A DNA stretch of 64,000 bases from the NCBI GenBank assembly GCA_964344935.1, contig CAYFPL010000006.1, forward strand, positions 314,332-378,331, read 5' to 3'. This document shows positions 17,218-25,669 of this stretch, in pieces. A program made the translations under genes and the position numbers. Numbering within the stretch: position 1 is the first letter of the stretch; every line of letters starts with the position of its first letter. Origin of the DNA: GCA-2731375 sp964344935 (GTDB taxonomy: Bacteria > Pseudomonadota > Alphaproteobacteria > GCA-2731375). Below the pieces are notes generated by a model. The model saw nothing but the letters and a program-made list of their open reading frames with translations, had not been told where the DNA came from and did no database searches.

Positions 17218-18297
17218 CTAACTGACTTTCGCCAGCACTTCGTTCTTCAGAAGCGCCATGGACTGGTGCCAGGCATCATGAGGCTCCCATTCGTGCCCCA
17301 TGGCCAGCAAAGTACCAAACTCGCCCACCTCGCCCTTCAGGTCATTCAGTTTCTGAGCCACCTCGTCCACACTGCCGACGATGAAGACATTGTCGATCAG
17401 ATAGTCGATGGTGACATCGCTGTCAGCCATGTCCGGATCGTTCTTCATCAGTTGCAGCATGCCTACCTTGGGCAAAAGGCGCAGGAAATAGTCCCGGAAG
17501 TCCCGAGCCATGACACCTTCCTTGGCCTGTTTGCGGGCCTCGGCGCTGCTCTCGGCGACGAAGATCTCCCGCGCCACGCGCCAGGCACCCCTATCGGCGC
17601 TGCGTCCGGCTTCCGCGGCGCCATCGGAAATGGAATCCCAGTGGGTTTTCAGCAGGACCGGCGGGATCAGGTTTATGGACATGGGAATCCAGCCGCGGCT
17701 GCCGGCCATTTTTAAGGTTGGTGAATTGGGCGAGACGCCCGCCACACCGATGGGGGGATGCGGCGTCTGGTAAGGCCGGATATGGGCCCGCAGGCCGATA
17801 TCGTCCTCGGTCTCTGGAATGGTAAAGCGCCACCAATCGCTTTTGTAGACACCCGGCTTGGGATCGGCCCAAAGCTGCAGAATGGTATCCAGGGAGGCGC
17901 GGGTATAGGCGCCGTTGTCCACCGCGGCATTCTCACCCCAATAACCGAACACCTGCATATCGCCGGGAAAGCTGCCGGTGCCGATGCCCCAGTTGAAACG
18001 CCCTTCCGCCATGTGGTCGAGCTGTGCGATGCGGCTGGCCAGGACGAAGGGATTATGGTTCGGCATGCAGCTGACGCCCGTGCCGAGGCGGATGTTTTTC
18101 GTCAAACCGATGGCCTGGGCGATAAACAATTCGGGCGATGGAATGTTTTCCCACTCAGAAGTGAAATGCTCCCCGATCCATGCCTCGGCATAGCCCAACT
18201 CGTCCAAAGCGACAATCTGCGCCAGATCCGATTTCAGGGTTTCAGTGAAATTGGCACCCGGCGGATGCAGGGGCATAGTGAACAGGCCGACGTCCAT
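17218..18297 (-). CDS. LLM class flavin-dependent oxidoreductase
   Basis: 359 residues with the bacterial luciferase-like TIM barrel: MDVGLFTMPLHPPG, LDELGYAEAWIGEHF, NIRLGTGVSCMPNHNPF and RFNWGIGTGSFPGD. Such enzymes use reduced flavin (FMNH2 or F420H2) for monooxygenation or hydride transfer on varied substrates. The substrate is not readable. It is convergent with the MFS pump. The second LLM gene in the window (52457) is a different, shorter subgroup. Confidence 0.9.
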   Translation of the reverse strand: MDVGLFTMPLHPPGANFTETLKSDLAQIVALDELGYAEAWIGEHFTSEWENIPSPELFIAQAIGLTKNIRLGTGVSCMPNHNPFVLASRIAQLDHMAEGRFNWGIGTGSFPGDMQVFGYWGENAAVDNGAYTRASLDTILQLWADPKPGVYKSDWWRFTIPETEDDIGLRAHIRPYQTPHPPIGVAGVSPNSPTLKMAGSRGWIPMSINLIPPVLLKTHWDSISDGAAEAGRSADRGAWRVAREIFVAESSAEARKQAKEGVMARDFRDYFLRLLPKVGMLQLMKNDPDMADSDVTIDYLIDNVFIVGSVDEVAQKLNDLKGEVGEFGTLLAMGHEWEPHDAWHQSMALLKNEVLAKVS

Positions 18298-18366
18298 GGC
18301 AATACCTCCGAAAATGCCGGTACGACATCCGTTCCGGCGAACCGTCAGAATTCATGATAGCCGAAG

Positions 18367-18618
18367 TCAGCGCCGGAGCAATCTGCCTTGCTTGTCGCGG
18401 AAATTGCCGACCGCGATCATGACGAAATCAATAATCGTCCAGATGCCCAGGCCGCCAAGGGTCAGGATCATCAAGATCCCGGTGCCGATCTTGCCCACGT
18501 AAAAGCGATGGATGCCGATCCCACCAAGGAAAAAACACAACAATAGGGCCGGTACAAAGCCTTTATCGCTGACGTCTTCCGTGCTTGCAGCCGCAGGGGC
18601 GTCCGGTGCATCGGTCAT
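18367..18618 (-). CDS. TM2 domain membrane protein
   Basis: 83 residues from the ATG at 18618 (MTDAPDAPAAAS). The TM2 signature is clear: two transmembrane helices around GGIGIHRFYVGKIGTGILM, with the second near ILTLGGLGIWTIIDFVMIA. The start overlaps the stop of the upstream gene as ATGA, so translation is coupled. An alternative longer start lies inside the upstream gene and is less likely. Function unknown. Confidence 0.85.
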   Translation of the reverse strand: MTDAPDAPAAASTEDVSDKGFVPALLLCFFLGGIGIHRFYVGKIGTGILMILTLGGLGIWTIIDFVMIAVGNFRDKQGRLLRR

Positions 18619-18935
18619 GTCGATCTCCTTTGCGTTTCGAATTGTCCGGGATAAGCGACCAACAGACCGTCGCCGTCTCTCACCTTGCCCACGAACAGCC
18701 AATAGGTCACCACGATGGTGTGGAGCAAATCAACGGCCAGCATGCTGAAACCAATCCCATTGATGACCCCGTCGTCAACGAAAAGGATGCAGGCGAAACC
18801 GACCACGAACAGGCTGAAATCGAACAGGCCGTGCAGCCAAAGAGCCAGGTAGAAGTGGTGAATGCCCATGGTGCCGAAGATCATGGCGAGGGTCACCGCC
18901 ACGCCATATGATTTGGGCGAAATCTTGGTTTCCAT
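18615..18935 (-). CDS. TM2-like small membrane protein
   Basis: 106 residues from the ATG at 18935 (METKISPKSYG). It has TM2-like GTMGIHHFYLALWLHGL and two further hydrophobic stretches, so three membrane segments in all, with a C-terminal polar tail. It shares the G-I-H-(H/R)-F-Y core with the downstream TM2 gene and overlaps it by 4 bases, indicating a duplicated and diverged pair that is made together. No role is known for either. GGTAGGCGGG precedes the start. Confidence 0.8.
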   Translation of the reverse strand: METKISPKSYGVAVTLAMIFGTMGIHHFYLALWLHGLFDFSLFVVGFACILFVDDGVINGIGFSMLAVDLLHTIVVTYWLFVGKVRDGDGLLVAYPGQFETQRRST

Positions 18936-19058
18936 CCCGCCTACCTTGGATCCAAGCGAACCATTCCGGCAATTTGTCTCGATTATGACACTAGCCGATG
19001 ATTGCGTAGCGACCAATGCGCATGCAATCGGAGGCGGAATAGGCGACGCGGCCGTTCC

Positions 19059-19799
19059 CTATCCCATCATGCCGACAGTCAAGTACAAGGCACCGTAAAG
19101 GATAGGCTGGTGGATCAGATAGATGGCCAGACTGTGGCGACCCGCAAGACATAAGATTTTCGACGGTGCATTCAAAGGCTGCCATGCCAGGGCGGCTTTC
19201 GCCAACTCTGCCTGAACGACCCAGCGTCCGGCCACGATCCCCAACAGGGGAATGGCGAGCCAGGGGACCAGGGGCACGTAATCGACAGAAATGGGCGCCC
19301 GCGGTGCCAGACCGACCCACAACAGATAATCCGTGCCGAAGACAGGATGCACGAGCCACCAAGGCGCGGCAGTAAGCAGGGCCACCAGCAGCAATATCAC
19401 CGGCGAAGGCAACAGAATAACAACCGCAATGATCACGCTGGCCAGGGCGATATGGTGCAGGATACCAAAGAAAATATAGGTGCGCGGATCCATCCAATAG
19501 GTGGCCGCCGATACGGCTGCCGCGCTGGCAGCGATCAACAGGAAACGGCGCAGAAAAACCTTTGCATCAAAGGCCCGCTGCCGGGCCATAACCTGAGCCA
19601 TACCCATGACCACCAGAATGATGCTGACGATGCATTTAGCGAACCAGATCCATTTTGGATCCGTGAATATCTGGAAATCGGCGAGGCGGAAAAATGTCAG
19701 GTCCCAGGAGAAATGATAGACAATCATCAACATGATCGCCGTGCCCCGGGCCGCATCGAGGATGGGGTAACGCGAAGGCCGATCCGTCCGCTCTGTCAT
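19059..19799 (-). CDS. DUF1624 (heparan-alpha-glucosaminide acetyltransferase-like) membrane protein
   Basis: 246 residues with seven or eight hydrophobic helices. The N-terminal RYPILDAARGTAIMLMIVYHFSWDL (in parts) and the late HSLAIYLIHQPILYG are features of DUF1624 and related acyltransferase-3-like families, in which a histidine takes part in transmembrane acetyl transfer. It is in the inner membrane; the acceptor is unknown. Its ATG overlaps the stop of a short upstream ORF, suggesting coupling. Confidence 0.88.
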   Translation of the reverse strand: MTERTDRPSRYPILDAARGTAIMLMIVYHFSWDLTFFRLADFQIFTDPKWIWFAKCIVSIILVVMGMAQVMARQRAFDAKVFLRRFLLIAASAAAVSAATYWMDPRTYIFFGILHHIALASVIIAVVILLPSPVILLLVALLTAAPWWLVHPVFGTDYLLWVGLAPRAPISVDYVPLVPWLAIPLLGIVAGRWVVQAELAKAALAWQPLNAPSKILCLAGRHSLAIYLIHQPILYGALYLTVGMMG

Positions 19800-19960
19800 C
19801 CGTACTGTACCGCCGTTAGGCCAAGGGATAAATCTCGCGAGCCGGATTGATAGCAGAAGCGGCCTGCCACCTTGGGATCAAAGGGCTTGATGTTGGCCAT
19901 CGGCGATGGATCAGCCGAAAGGACTGTCTTGGCAAAACTAAGTATGTCCTCTGGCGACAC
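19796..19960 (-). CDS. Short GTG-start ORF coupled to the DUF1624 gene
   Basis: A 54-codon frame starts at GTG on 19960 (protein begins VSPEDILSFAKTVLSADP) and ends in TGA overlapping the ATG of the DUF1624 gene. It is preceded by AAAGGAG with a 7-base spacing and an in-frame TAA just before that, so the frame is bounded. It has no hydrophobic segment. The clean ribosome site and the ATGA overlap argue that it is translated. I do not recognise the product; it could act mainly to couple translation. Confidence 0.5.
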   Translation of the reverse strand: MSPEDILSFAKTVLSADPSPMANIKPFDPKVAGRFCYQSGSRDLSLGLTAVQYG

Positions 19961-20288
19961 CGTGGCACTCCTTTAGGAGGAATTCCCAAAGATCTTGATC
20001 ATGTCGACGCAACCAACAACGAGACTCTAAACAATCTTGGGTAATATTGATGTTTCCCTATGTCGTTCAAGAGTTTGCAGAATACTACGTCTTCATTCCC
20101 GTGGCTCTTCATTGCCACCCGACACAAGCAAATTTGTTCTAAGTTGAATAGCGTCGGCCCTCTACTTGAAAGAAATAGACTCCGTGACAAGGTGTGTGCC
20201 CGCACCCAGGTCAACGGTGTGTCTGGGCGAGACGTCCGGAATCAGCGGTATCTGCTATGCTACGATACGCAAATGGGGGTGAGGCCGC
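19961..20288. other. Intergenic region before the large cyclase gene
   Basis: 328 bases of lower GC than the flanking genes. Short frames exist on both strands, but none has a convincing ribosome site or protein-like composition. It must hold the divergent promoters for the coupled ORF/DUF1624 pair and for the cyclase; I could not pick out convincing promoter hexamers. Confidence 0.4.
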
Positions 20289-23200
20289 ATGGCGGATGAA
20301 ATTCGTGAATGGCTGAACGAGCGGGGACTTGAGGCCCATGCGGAAGCGTTCATCGAGAATGGCATCGACCTTGACCTACTGGCCCATTTGACGGACGGCG
20401 ATCTGAAGGAATTGGGTGTCAGCCGCCTGGGCGATCGCAAGCGGCTGTTGCTCGCGGCACAGGGCGCCGTCGATCCGGCGGCGCCAAGCCCGGAACCTGC
20501 ACCGGCGGCAGAGGCGGAACGGCGGCAGATCACGGTGCTGTTTTGCGATATGGTGGGGTCGACCTCGCTGTCGCAACGTCTCGACCCTGAGGATCTTCGC
20601 GATTTGCTGCGTGCCTTCCAGGATGCCTGTTCGGGTGTCGTAGAGGCCCATGGCGGCTATTTGGCCAAGTACATGGGCGATGGCGTGCTGGTCTACTTCG
20701 GCTATCCCAAAGCCCGGGAGGACGATGCCGAACGCGCGGTCAATGCCGGGCTGGACCTGGTGGCCGCGGTACGCGACCTGGGCAGGAAAATCGATGTCCG
20801 CGTGGGTATTGCCACTGGCCGGGTCGTGGTGGGCGATCTGATCGGCCAGGCCAGTGCCCAGGAGGCCGCCATTAGTGGCGAGACCCCCAATCTGGCCGCC
20901 CGGTTGCAAGAAGCGGCACCGGAAAACTCCGTGGTTATAGGCGATCTAACCCGTTCTCTTGCCGGCGATCACTTTGAATTGGATGACTTGGACACCCAAA
21001 TGCTGAAGGGTTTTGCCCGGCCGGTGCGTTGTTGGCTGGTCAAGAGCCGTCGAAGCTTGGAAAGCCGCTTTGATGCCACGCACGAAGGGGGGTTGTCGCC
21101 GATCGTCGGCAGGGACGAAGACATCGCCATGCTGCTGCGCCGCTGGGAGAATGTGCGCCAAGGCGAGGGCCAGACCGTGATGATCGCCGGCGAGCCGGGC
21201 ATCGGCAAATCGCGGCTGGCCCTGGAACTACAGGAACGGATTGTCGGCGAACCGCATTTTCGCCTGCGACTGCAATGTTCACCATATTATACGTCCTCCG
21301 CCCTCTATCCGGTGATTGAGCGGCTGGAACGGATCGGGAAATTCGAGGCGGACGACACTGCGGCGATCAAGCTGGCCAAGCTGGGCAGCGTCATCGCGCC
21401 CTCCGGCCGGCCCTTGGACGAAGTGATGCCGCTTTTCGCCGGTCTTCTGTCCATTGCAACCGGCGATCGATATCCAGCGCTGAACGTCAGCCCGCAACGC
21501 CGCAAGGAACTGACCCTGCTGGCGTTGGTCGACCAGGCGCGGGGTTTGGCGGCGCGCCGGCCAGTCCTGTTCATTGTCGAGGATGCCCACTGGATCGATC
21601 CGACGACACTTGAGTTTATCGAACTGCTGACCGGGTTGGTATCGGAAGCACCAGTAATGCTGGTCGTTACCCATCGACCGGAATTCGAGCCACCTTGGGC
21701 CGGCGAGCGGCGGGTGACCAGCCTGACCCTGTCCAGATTGGAGCATCGGGATTGCCTGGAACTGGTTGCCGAATTAGCCGGTCAGGAGGAACTATCCGGG
21801 ACACTGCTGAGCCGCATTAGCGATCAGACTGATGGCGTGCCCCTATTTATCGAGGAAATCACCAAATCGGTTATGGAAACAACGCAAGCCGGGATAACCG
21901 ATGCTGAGGCAATCGAAGTGCCGGCAAGCCTGCATGATTCCCTCGCAGGACGCCTTGACCGCCTGGGCCCGGCCAAGGAGGTGGCGCAGATCGGCGCCGT
22001 CATCGGGCGTGAATTCAGCTACGACCAGTTGCTTGCCGTGGCGAGAGTGGAACGGGAGCGGATCGATGAAGCCCTAGGCCAACTAAGTTCCGCCGGTCTT
22101 CTGGTCCGCCAGACCAGCCGCGCGGGCACCAAATATCTATTCAAACATGCCCTGATCCAAGGTTTGGCCCGGGGCATGTTGCTGCGCGACCGGCGGGCGG
22201 AATTGCATGGCCGCGTTGCCCGGCATCTCAACGAACAGGGTGCCGCCGCCATGTCCGAAGTTCTGGCCTATCATTTGACCGAGGCCGGCGAGCTTGAGGA
22301 GGCCGTTGACCAATGGCTCGCGGCAGGACGCGCGGCGATGCAGCGATCGGACAACCTGGAGGCGGAAGAACATTTCCGCAAGGGTCTGGCGCAGCTGTCG
22401 GAGATGCCGTCATCCGCGGAAAATCTGGCGAGGGAGGTTGCCCTATTGAACGCCTTGGGTGTCTGCATGATGCCCACGCGTGGTTTCGGTAACCCGGAAG
22501 TGGCCCAAGTATTCACCCGCGCTGCCGAGATCTCCGAACGAGCCGGCGACCGGCGCGCCTTGTACGTGGCGTTGCGCGGATTGGGACAATATCAGCTGGT
22601 TTCGGGCGATCTGGAGACGACCCGCAAGCAGGTCGACGTGATTGTCGATTTAGCCTTGGAATTGGACGACCCCGGCCTGCAGATCGAGGCGCATCATTTG
22701 GGCTGGAGTGCGTTGACCTTCACCGGTCAGTTCGAAACTGGCCGTGACCATGCCGAAGCCGCGCGATCTGTCTATGAACCGGCCCGCCATCACCGGCTCA
22801 CGTATGAATTTTCCGGCCATGACCCGGGCGTTTGTTGCCGTTCCTTTGGTTCCCTTGCCCTTTGGCAGCTGGGTTTTCCCGATCTTGCATTGGAACGCTG
22901 TCGGGAAGGCAAGAGCCTCGCCGACCAACTGAAACACCCCTTCACCGCGATCATTGCATGGTGGGCCATGGGATTGCTGCATGTCCTGCGCCGGGAAGCG
23001 GCCGCAACAATGGAAATTGGCGAGGCCTTGATCCGCGATTGTAATGAACTGGGCTTCCGTCCCTTTGTTCCCTTGGGCCACATTCTGCGTGGTGGTGCCA
23101 GGACGGCACAAGGAGAACCGGCTGAAGGTCTGGCGGAATTGCGCGAGAGCATCGACGGCATGCGCAACGTGCGCACGGAATACACTCTAACTACTTTCCA

Positions 23201-23588
23201 AGCTTGGCTGGCTGATCTTTGCGTGCGGGCCGGCCGGCCGGAGGATGCCTTGGCCGCCGTGTCCGAGGGCCTCTCCATGTGTGAAGCCAATCATGAGTTC
23301 TACTGCCTGGCTGAATTCGAACGCATCCGCGCCGAGGCATATCTGGCGCAATCGGACAACGATCGCGCCGAGGCGGCGTTCGAGCGCGCCCTCTCGCTGG
23401 CGGCGGATCATGGCGCCCGGGGGTTTGGCCTGCGCGCGGCGGTATCGCAGGCCCGGCACCTGCGCGATCGCGGAAATATCGCGGCCGCGCACGACTGCCT
23501 GAGCCCGGTCTATGCCTGCTTTACCGAAGGCTTCGATACCCCGGATCTAAAAGCCGCGAAAGCGCTGCTCCAGGAACTGCAGGCTTGA
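20289..23588 (+). CDS. SAM-adenylate/guanylate cyclase-ATPase-TPR signalling protein
   Basis: 1099 residues. Domains in order: a SAM domain (about 1-60, IREWLNERGLEAHAEAF); a class III cyclase domain (about 78-235) with metal aspartates Asp87 (LFCDMVGST) and Asp131 (MGDGVLVYF), the base-site Lys127 and the NLAAR arginine; a STAND-type ATPase with Walker A GEPGIGKS (Lys307) and a Walker B-like FIVEDAHW; then a long TPR-like helical region (about 640-1095). No membrane segment. This architecture is common in Rhodospirillales and Rhizobiales and is thought to link nucleotide signalling to ligand sensing. The residue aligned with the base-binding aspartate is alanine (EAAISGE), as in several cyclases of this type. 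Confidence 0.92.
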   Translation: MADEIREWLNERGLEAHAEAFIENGIDLDLLAHLTDGDLKELGVSRLGDRKRLLLAAQGAVDPAAPSPEPAPAAEAERRQITVLFCDMVGSTSLSQRLDPEDLRDLLRAFQDACSGVVEAHGGYLAKYMGDGVLVYFGYPKAREDDAERAVNAGLDLVAAVRDLGRKIDVRVGIATGRVVVGDLIGQASAQEAAISGETPNLAARLQEAAPENSVVIGDLTRSLAGDHFELDDLDTQMLKGFARPVRCWLVKSRRSLESRFDATHEGGLSPIVGRDEDIAMLLRRWENVRQGEGQTVMIAGEPGIGKSRLALELQERIVGEPHFRLRLQCSPYYTSSALYPVIERLERIGKFEADDTAAIKLAKLGSVIAPSGRPLDEVMPLFAGLLSIATGDRYPALNVSPQRRKELTLLALVDQARGLAARRPVLFIVEDAHWIDPTTLEFIELLTGLVSEAPVMLVVTHRPEFEPPWAGERRVTSLTLSRLEHRDCLELVAELAGQEELSGTLLSRISDQTDGVPLFIEEITKSVMETTQAGITDAEAIEVPASLHDSLAGRLDRLGPAKEVAQIGAVIGREFSYDQLLAVARVERERIDEALGQLSSAGLLVRQTSRAGTKYLFKHALIQGLARGMLLRDRRAELHGRVARHLNEQGAAAMSEVLAYHLTEAGELEEAVDQWLAAGRAAMQRSDNLEAEEHFRKGLAQLSEMPSSAENLAREVALLNALGVCMMPTRGFGNPEVAQVFTRAAEISERAGDRRALYVALRGLGQYQLVSGDLETTRKQVDVIVDLALELDDPGLQIEAHHLGWSALTFTGQFETGRDHAEAARSVYEPARHHRLTYEFSGHDPGVCCRSFGSLALWQLGFPDLALERCREGKSLADQLKHPFTAIIAWWAMGLLHVLRREAAATMEIGEALIRDCNELGFRPFVPLGHILRGGARTAQGEPAEGLAELRESIDGMRNVRTEYTLTTFQAWLADLCVRAGRPEDALAAVSEGLSMCEANHEFYCLAEFERIRAEAYLAQSDNDRAEAAFERALSLAADHGARGFGLRAAVSQARHLRDRGNIAAAHDCLSPVYACFTEGFDTPDLKAAKALLQELQA

Positions 23589-23601
23589 AACGTCCGATCG
23601 G

Positions 23602-25281
23602 TTAGAGCGACGTCAAACGGTTTACCGCCGATACGATGGCGTGCAGCGAGGCGCTATTGGTATTGGGGTGAATGCCGACGCCGTGGGCGGTCTGGCCATC
23701 CTCGCCTTCCAATTTCACGAAGCAAACCGCCTCCACATCCGAACCAGCACCCATGGCCCGCTGGGCATAATCCTGGAATGTGGCCTCGACACCGCACGAT
23801 GCCTTTAAGGCGCCAAAGAAGGCGTCGATGGGACCGTCGCCCCGGCCAACAATATCCCGCACCTCGTCATAGGCACGTACGGTGGCCGTACACATGATCA
23901 CTTCAGCCGACTCGGCGGTCGAGTTCATGCGGTAGTCGATCAATTCGAACGGCTCCTTGATGTCCAGATAGGTCTCCTTGAAGGTCTGCCAGATCTGCGC
24001 CGGCGTGATCTCCTTGCCGGTCTGATCGGAGATATTCTGAATGACCTTGGAGAATTCCACCTGCAGATCGCGGGGCATGTCGATGCCGTATTCCGTATCC
24101 ATGATGTAGGCGACGCCGCCTTTGCCAGACTGGCTGTTGACCCGAATGATGGCCTCATACGAACGGCCCACATCCTTGGGATCGATGGGCAGGTAGGGGA
24201 CTTCCCAATGAGGATCATTGGAAGATTTGCTCGCCGCCATGCCTTTTTTGATGGCGTCCTGATGAGAGCCGGAGAATGCGGTATAGACCAGTTCACCGGC
24301 ATAGGGGTGACGCTCGGGCACCTTCAACTGGGTGCAGTACTCCGAAACTTCGATTGAATCCTGGATCTTGGTGAAGTCCAGATTCGGATCAACGCCTTGG
24401 CTGAAAATGTTCAGGGCCATCGTGATGACATCGACGTTGCCGGTGCGTTCGCCATTGCCGAACAGCGTGCCTTCGACCCGCTGGGCGCCGGCCATCAGGC
24501 ACAATTCGGTCGCCGCAACGGCTGTGCCACGGTCGTTATGAGGATGCAGGGACAGGATAACCTTCTCACGGTCCTTGAAATTGCGGTGCATCCATTCGAT
24601 CTGGTCGGCGCAATAGTTTGGCGAAGCCATTTCAACGGTTGCCGGCAGATTGAATATCACCGGGTTTTCGGCCGTCGGCTGCCAGATATCCATCACCCCG
24701 TGACAGACATCCAGGGCATAATCCAATTCCGTTCCAGTGAAACTCTCAGGGGAATACTCCAGCCGTACATTGGTGCCGCCGGCCTCCAATTGCGGGATTT
24801 TCTCCTTGATCCAGCCGGCCCCGTCAGTGGCGATTTTTTTCACACCTTCCCGGTCCTGGGCAAAGACCACCCGGCGCTGCAGTTCAGAGGTGGAGTTGTA
24901 CAGGTGGATGATGACGTTTTTGGCGCCTTCCAGGGCCTCGAAAGTCTTTTCGATCAGTTCCGGACGGGACTGGGTCAAGACCTGAACGGCAACATCGTCC
25001 GGGATCAGGTCATGCTCGATAATATGGCGGGCAAAGTCGAAATCCGTTTCCGAGGCTGCTGGGAAGCCGATCTCGATCTCTTTGAAGCCCAATTTGATCA
25101 GATGATTGAAGAAATGCAGCTTCTTTTGGCGCCCCATAGGCTCGATCAGGGCCTGATTGCCATCCCGCAGATCGACCGAGCACCAGATCGGCGCCTTATC
25201 GATAACACCGCCGGGCCATTTACGGTCCGGCAAATCGATCGGCGGGAAGGGTTGGTATTTGTGGAATGCCATCTTGTTCAT
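23602..25281 (-). CDS. leuA: 2-isopropylmalate synthase
   Basis: 559 residues from the ATG at 25281 (MNKMAFHKYQPFPPIDLPDR), preceded by AAGGAG 8 bases away. It is the long LeuA type: catalytic barrel with DLRDGNQALIEPM, LSLHPHNDRGTAVAATE and GTLFGNGERTGNVD, then the C-terminal regulatory domain that binds leucine. It condenses acetyl-CoA and 2-oxoisovalerate, the first step of leucine synthesis. The frame stays open upstream, but a separate coupled ORF occupies that space. Its stop lies 13 bases from the convergent cyclase stop. Confidence 0.96.
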   Translation of the reverse strand: MNKMAFHKYQPFPPIDLPDRKWPGGVIDKAPIWCSVDLRDGNQALIEPMGRQKKLHFFNHLIKLGFKEIEIGFPAASETDFDFARHIIEHDLIPDDVAVQVLTQSRPELIEKTFEALEGAKNVIIHLYNSTSELQRRVVFAQDREGVKKIATDGAGWIKEKIPQLEAGGTNVRLEYSPESFTGTELDYALDVCHGVMDIWQPTAENPVIFNLPATVEMASPNYCADQIEWMHRNFKDREKVILSLHPHNDRGTAVAATELCLMAGAQRVEGTLFGNGERTGNVDVITMALNIFSQGVDPNLDFTKIQDSIEVSEYCTQLKVPERHPYAGELVYTAFSGSHQDAIKKGMAASKSSNDPHWEVPYLPIDPKDVGRSYEAIIRVNSQSGKGGVAYIMDTEYGIDMPRDLQVEFSKVIQNISDQTGKEITPAQIWQTFKETYLDIKEPFELIDYRMNSTAESAEVIMCTATVRAYDEVRDIVGRGDGPIDAFFGALKASCGVEATFQDYAQRAMGAGSDVEAVCFVKLEGEDGQTAHGVGIHPNTNSASLHAIVSAVNRLTSL

Positions 25282-25433
25282 GACGAAAACTCCTTGTAGC
25301 GGCACATCCCATGGCCGGCGTTGGACCCCCAAGGCGCGCACGTCATGCAAACAGACAATACGGCGCGGCCGCACGAGCCGGCGGTGGAATGGATGGAATC
25401 TGAGATGTTGGTCTTAGTGATAATCTGTAGCAT
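25278..25433 (-). CDS. Short upstream ORF overlapping the leuA start
   Basis: A 51-residue frame from an ATG at 25433 ends in TGA inside the leuA ATG (TCATGA). The product is Ser/Cys-rich (SCGRAVLSVCMTCAPWG). There is no run of leucine codons, so it is not a classical attenuator peptide. The coupling geometry fits a leader or uORF that controls leuA translation, but the frame could also be chance. No strong ribosome site is seen before its ATG. Confidence 0.35.
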   Translation of the reverse strand: MLQIITKTNISDSIHSTAGSCGRAVLSVCMTCAPWGSNAGHGMCRYKEFSS

Positions 25434-25588
25434 TTGACGCGTGGTCCCTTAGCGTGCACGCAAGTAGTGCGGCATCCCGGCGCCCCTCAAGGGCCGGGTC
25501 GCTAAGTCGAAGGGCAAGGCCCCTTATGGATAATGACCGCGTCATGGTGTCGGGAAACTATCTTTCGTTTCAGGTGCCGTCAAGCGCG

Positions 25589-25623
25589 TTAACCTTATTA
25601 ACAGGAGGTTAATGGTTCGTTAA
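25589..25623. promoter_or_regulatory. Stack of CtrA-like boxes (TTAA repeats)
   Basis: Four TTAA motifs lie at 25589, 25598, 25609 and 25620. The last three are exactly 11 bases apart, giving two overlapping TTAA-N7-TTAA sites, the CtrA consensus; the first also reads TTAAC. They sit in the 388-base gap (25282-25669) upstream of leuA and downstream of the Rieske gene. The rest of the gap holds the short leuA uORF, a 10-base palindrome GCGTGCACGC at 25452 and GC-rich stems near 25474-25496. Confidence 0.5.
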
Positions 25624-25669
25624 GGCGAATAAGGGGGCAAATTCGTGCAATTTGGCGCAATTTCATGAA

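Noticed and set aside
19847..20044. Plus-strand 65-codon frame
   Set aside because: It is antisense to the better supported coupled ORF at 19796-19960.
20060..20299. Plus-strand 79-codon frame before the cyclase
   Set aside because: It overlaps the cyclase start in another frame and has no ribosome site or family-like pattern.
23602..25374. Longer N-terminus for leuA (31 extra residues)
   Set aside because: The extension is Arg-rich and unlike LeuA; the ATG at 25281 has a good ribosome site and the expected family start.
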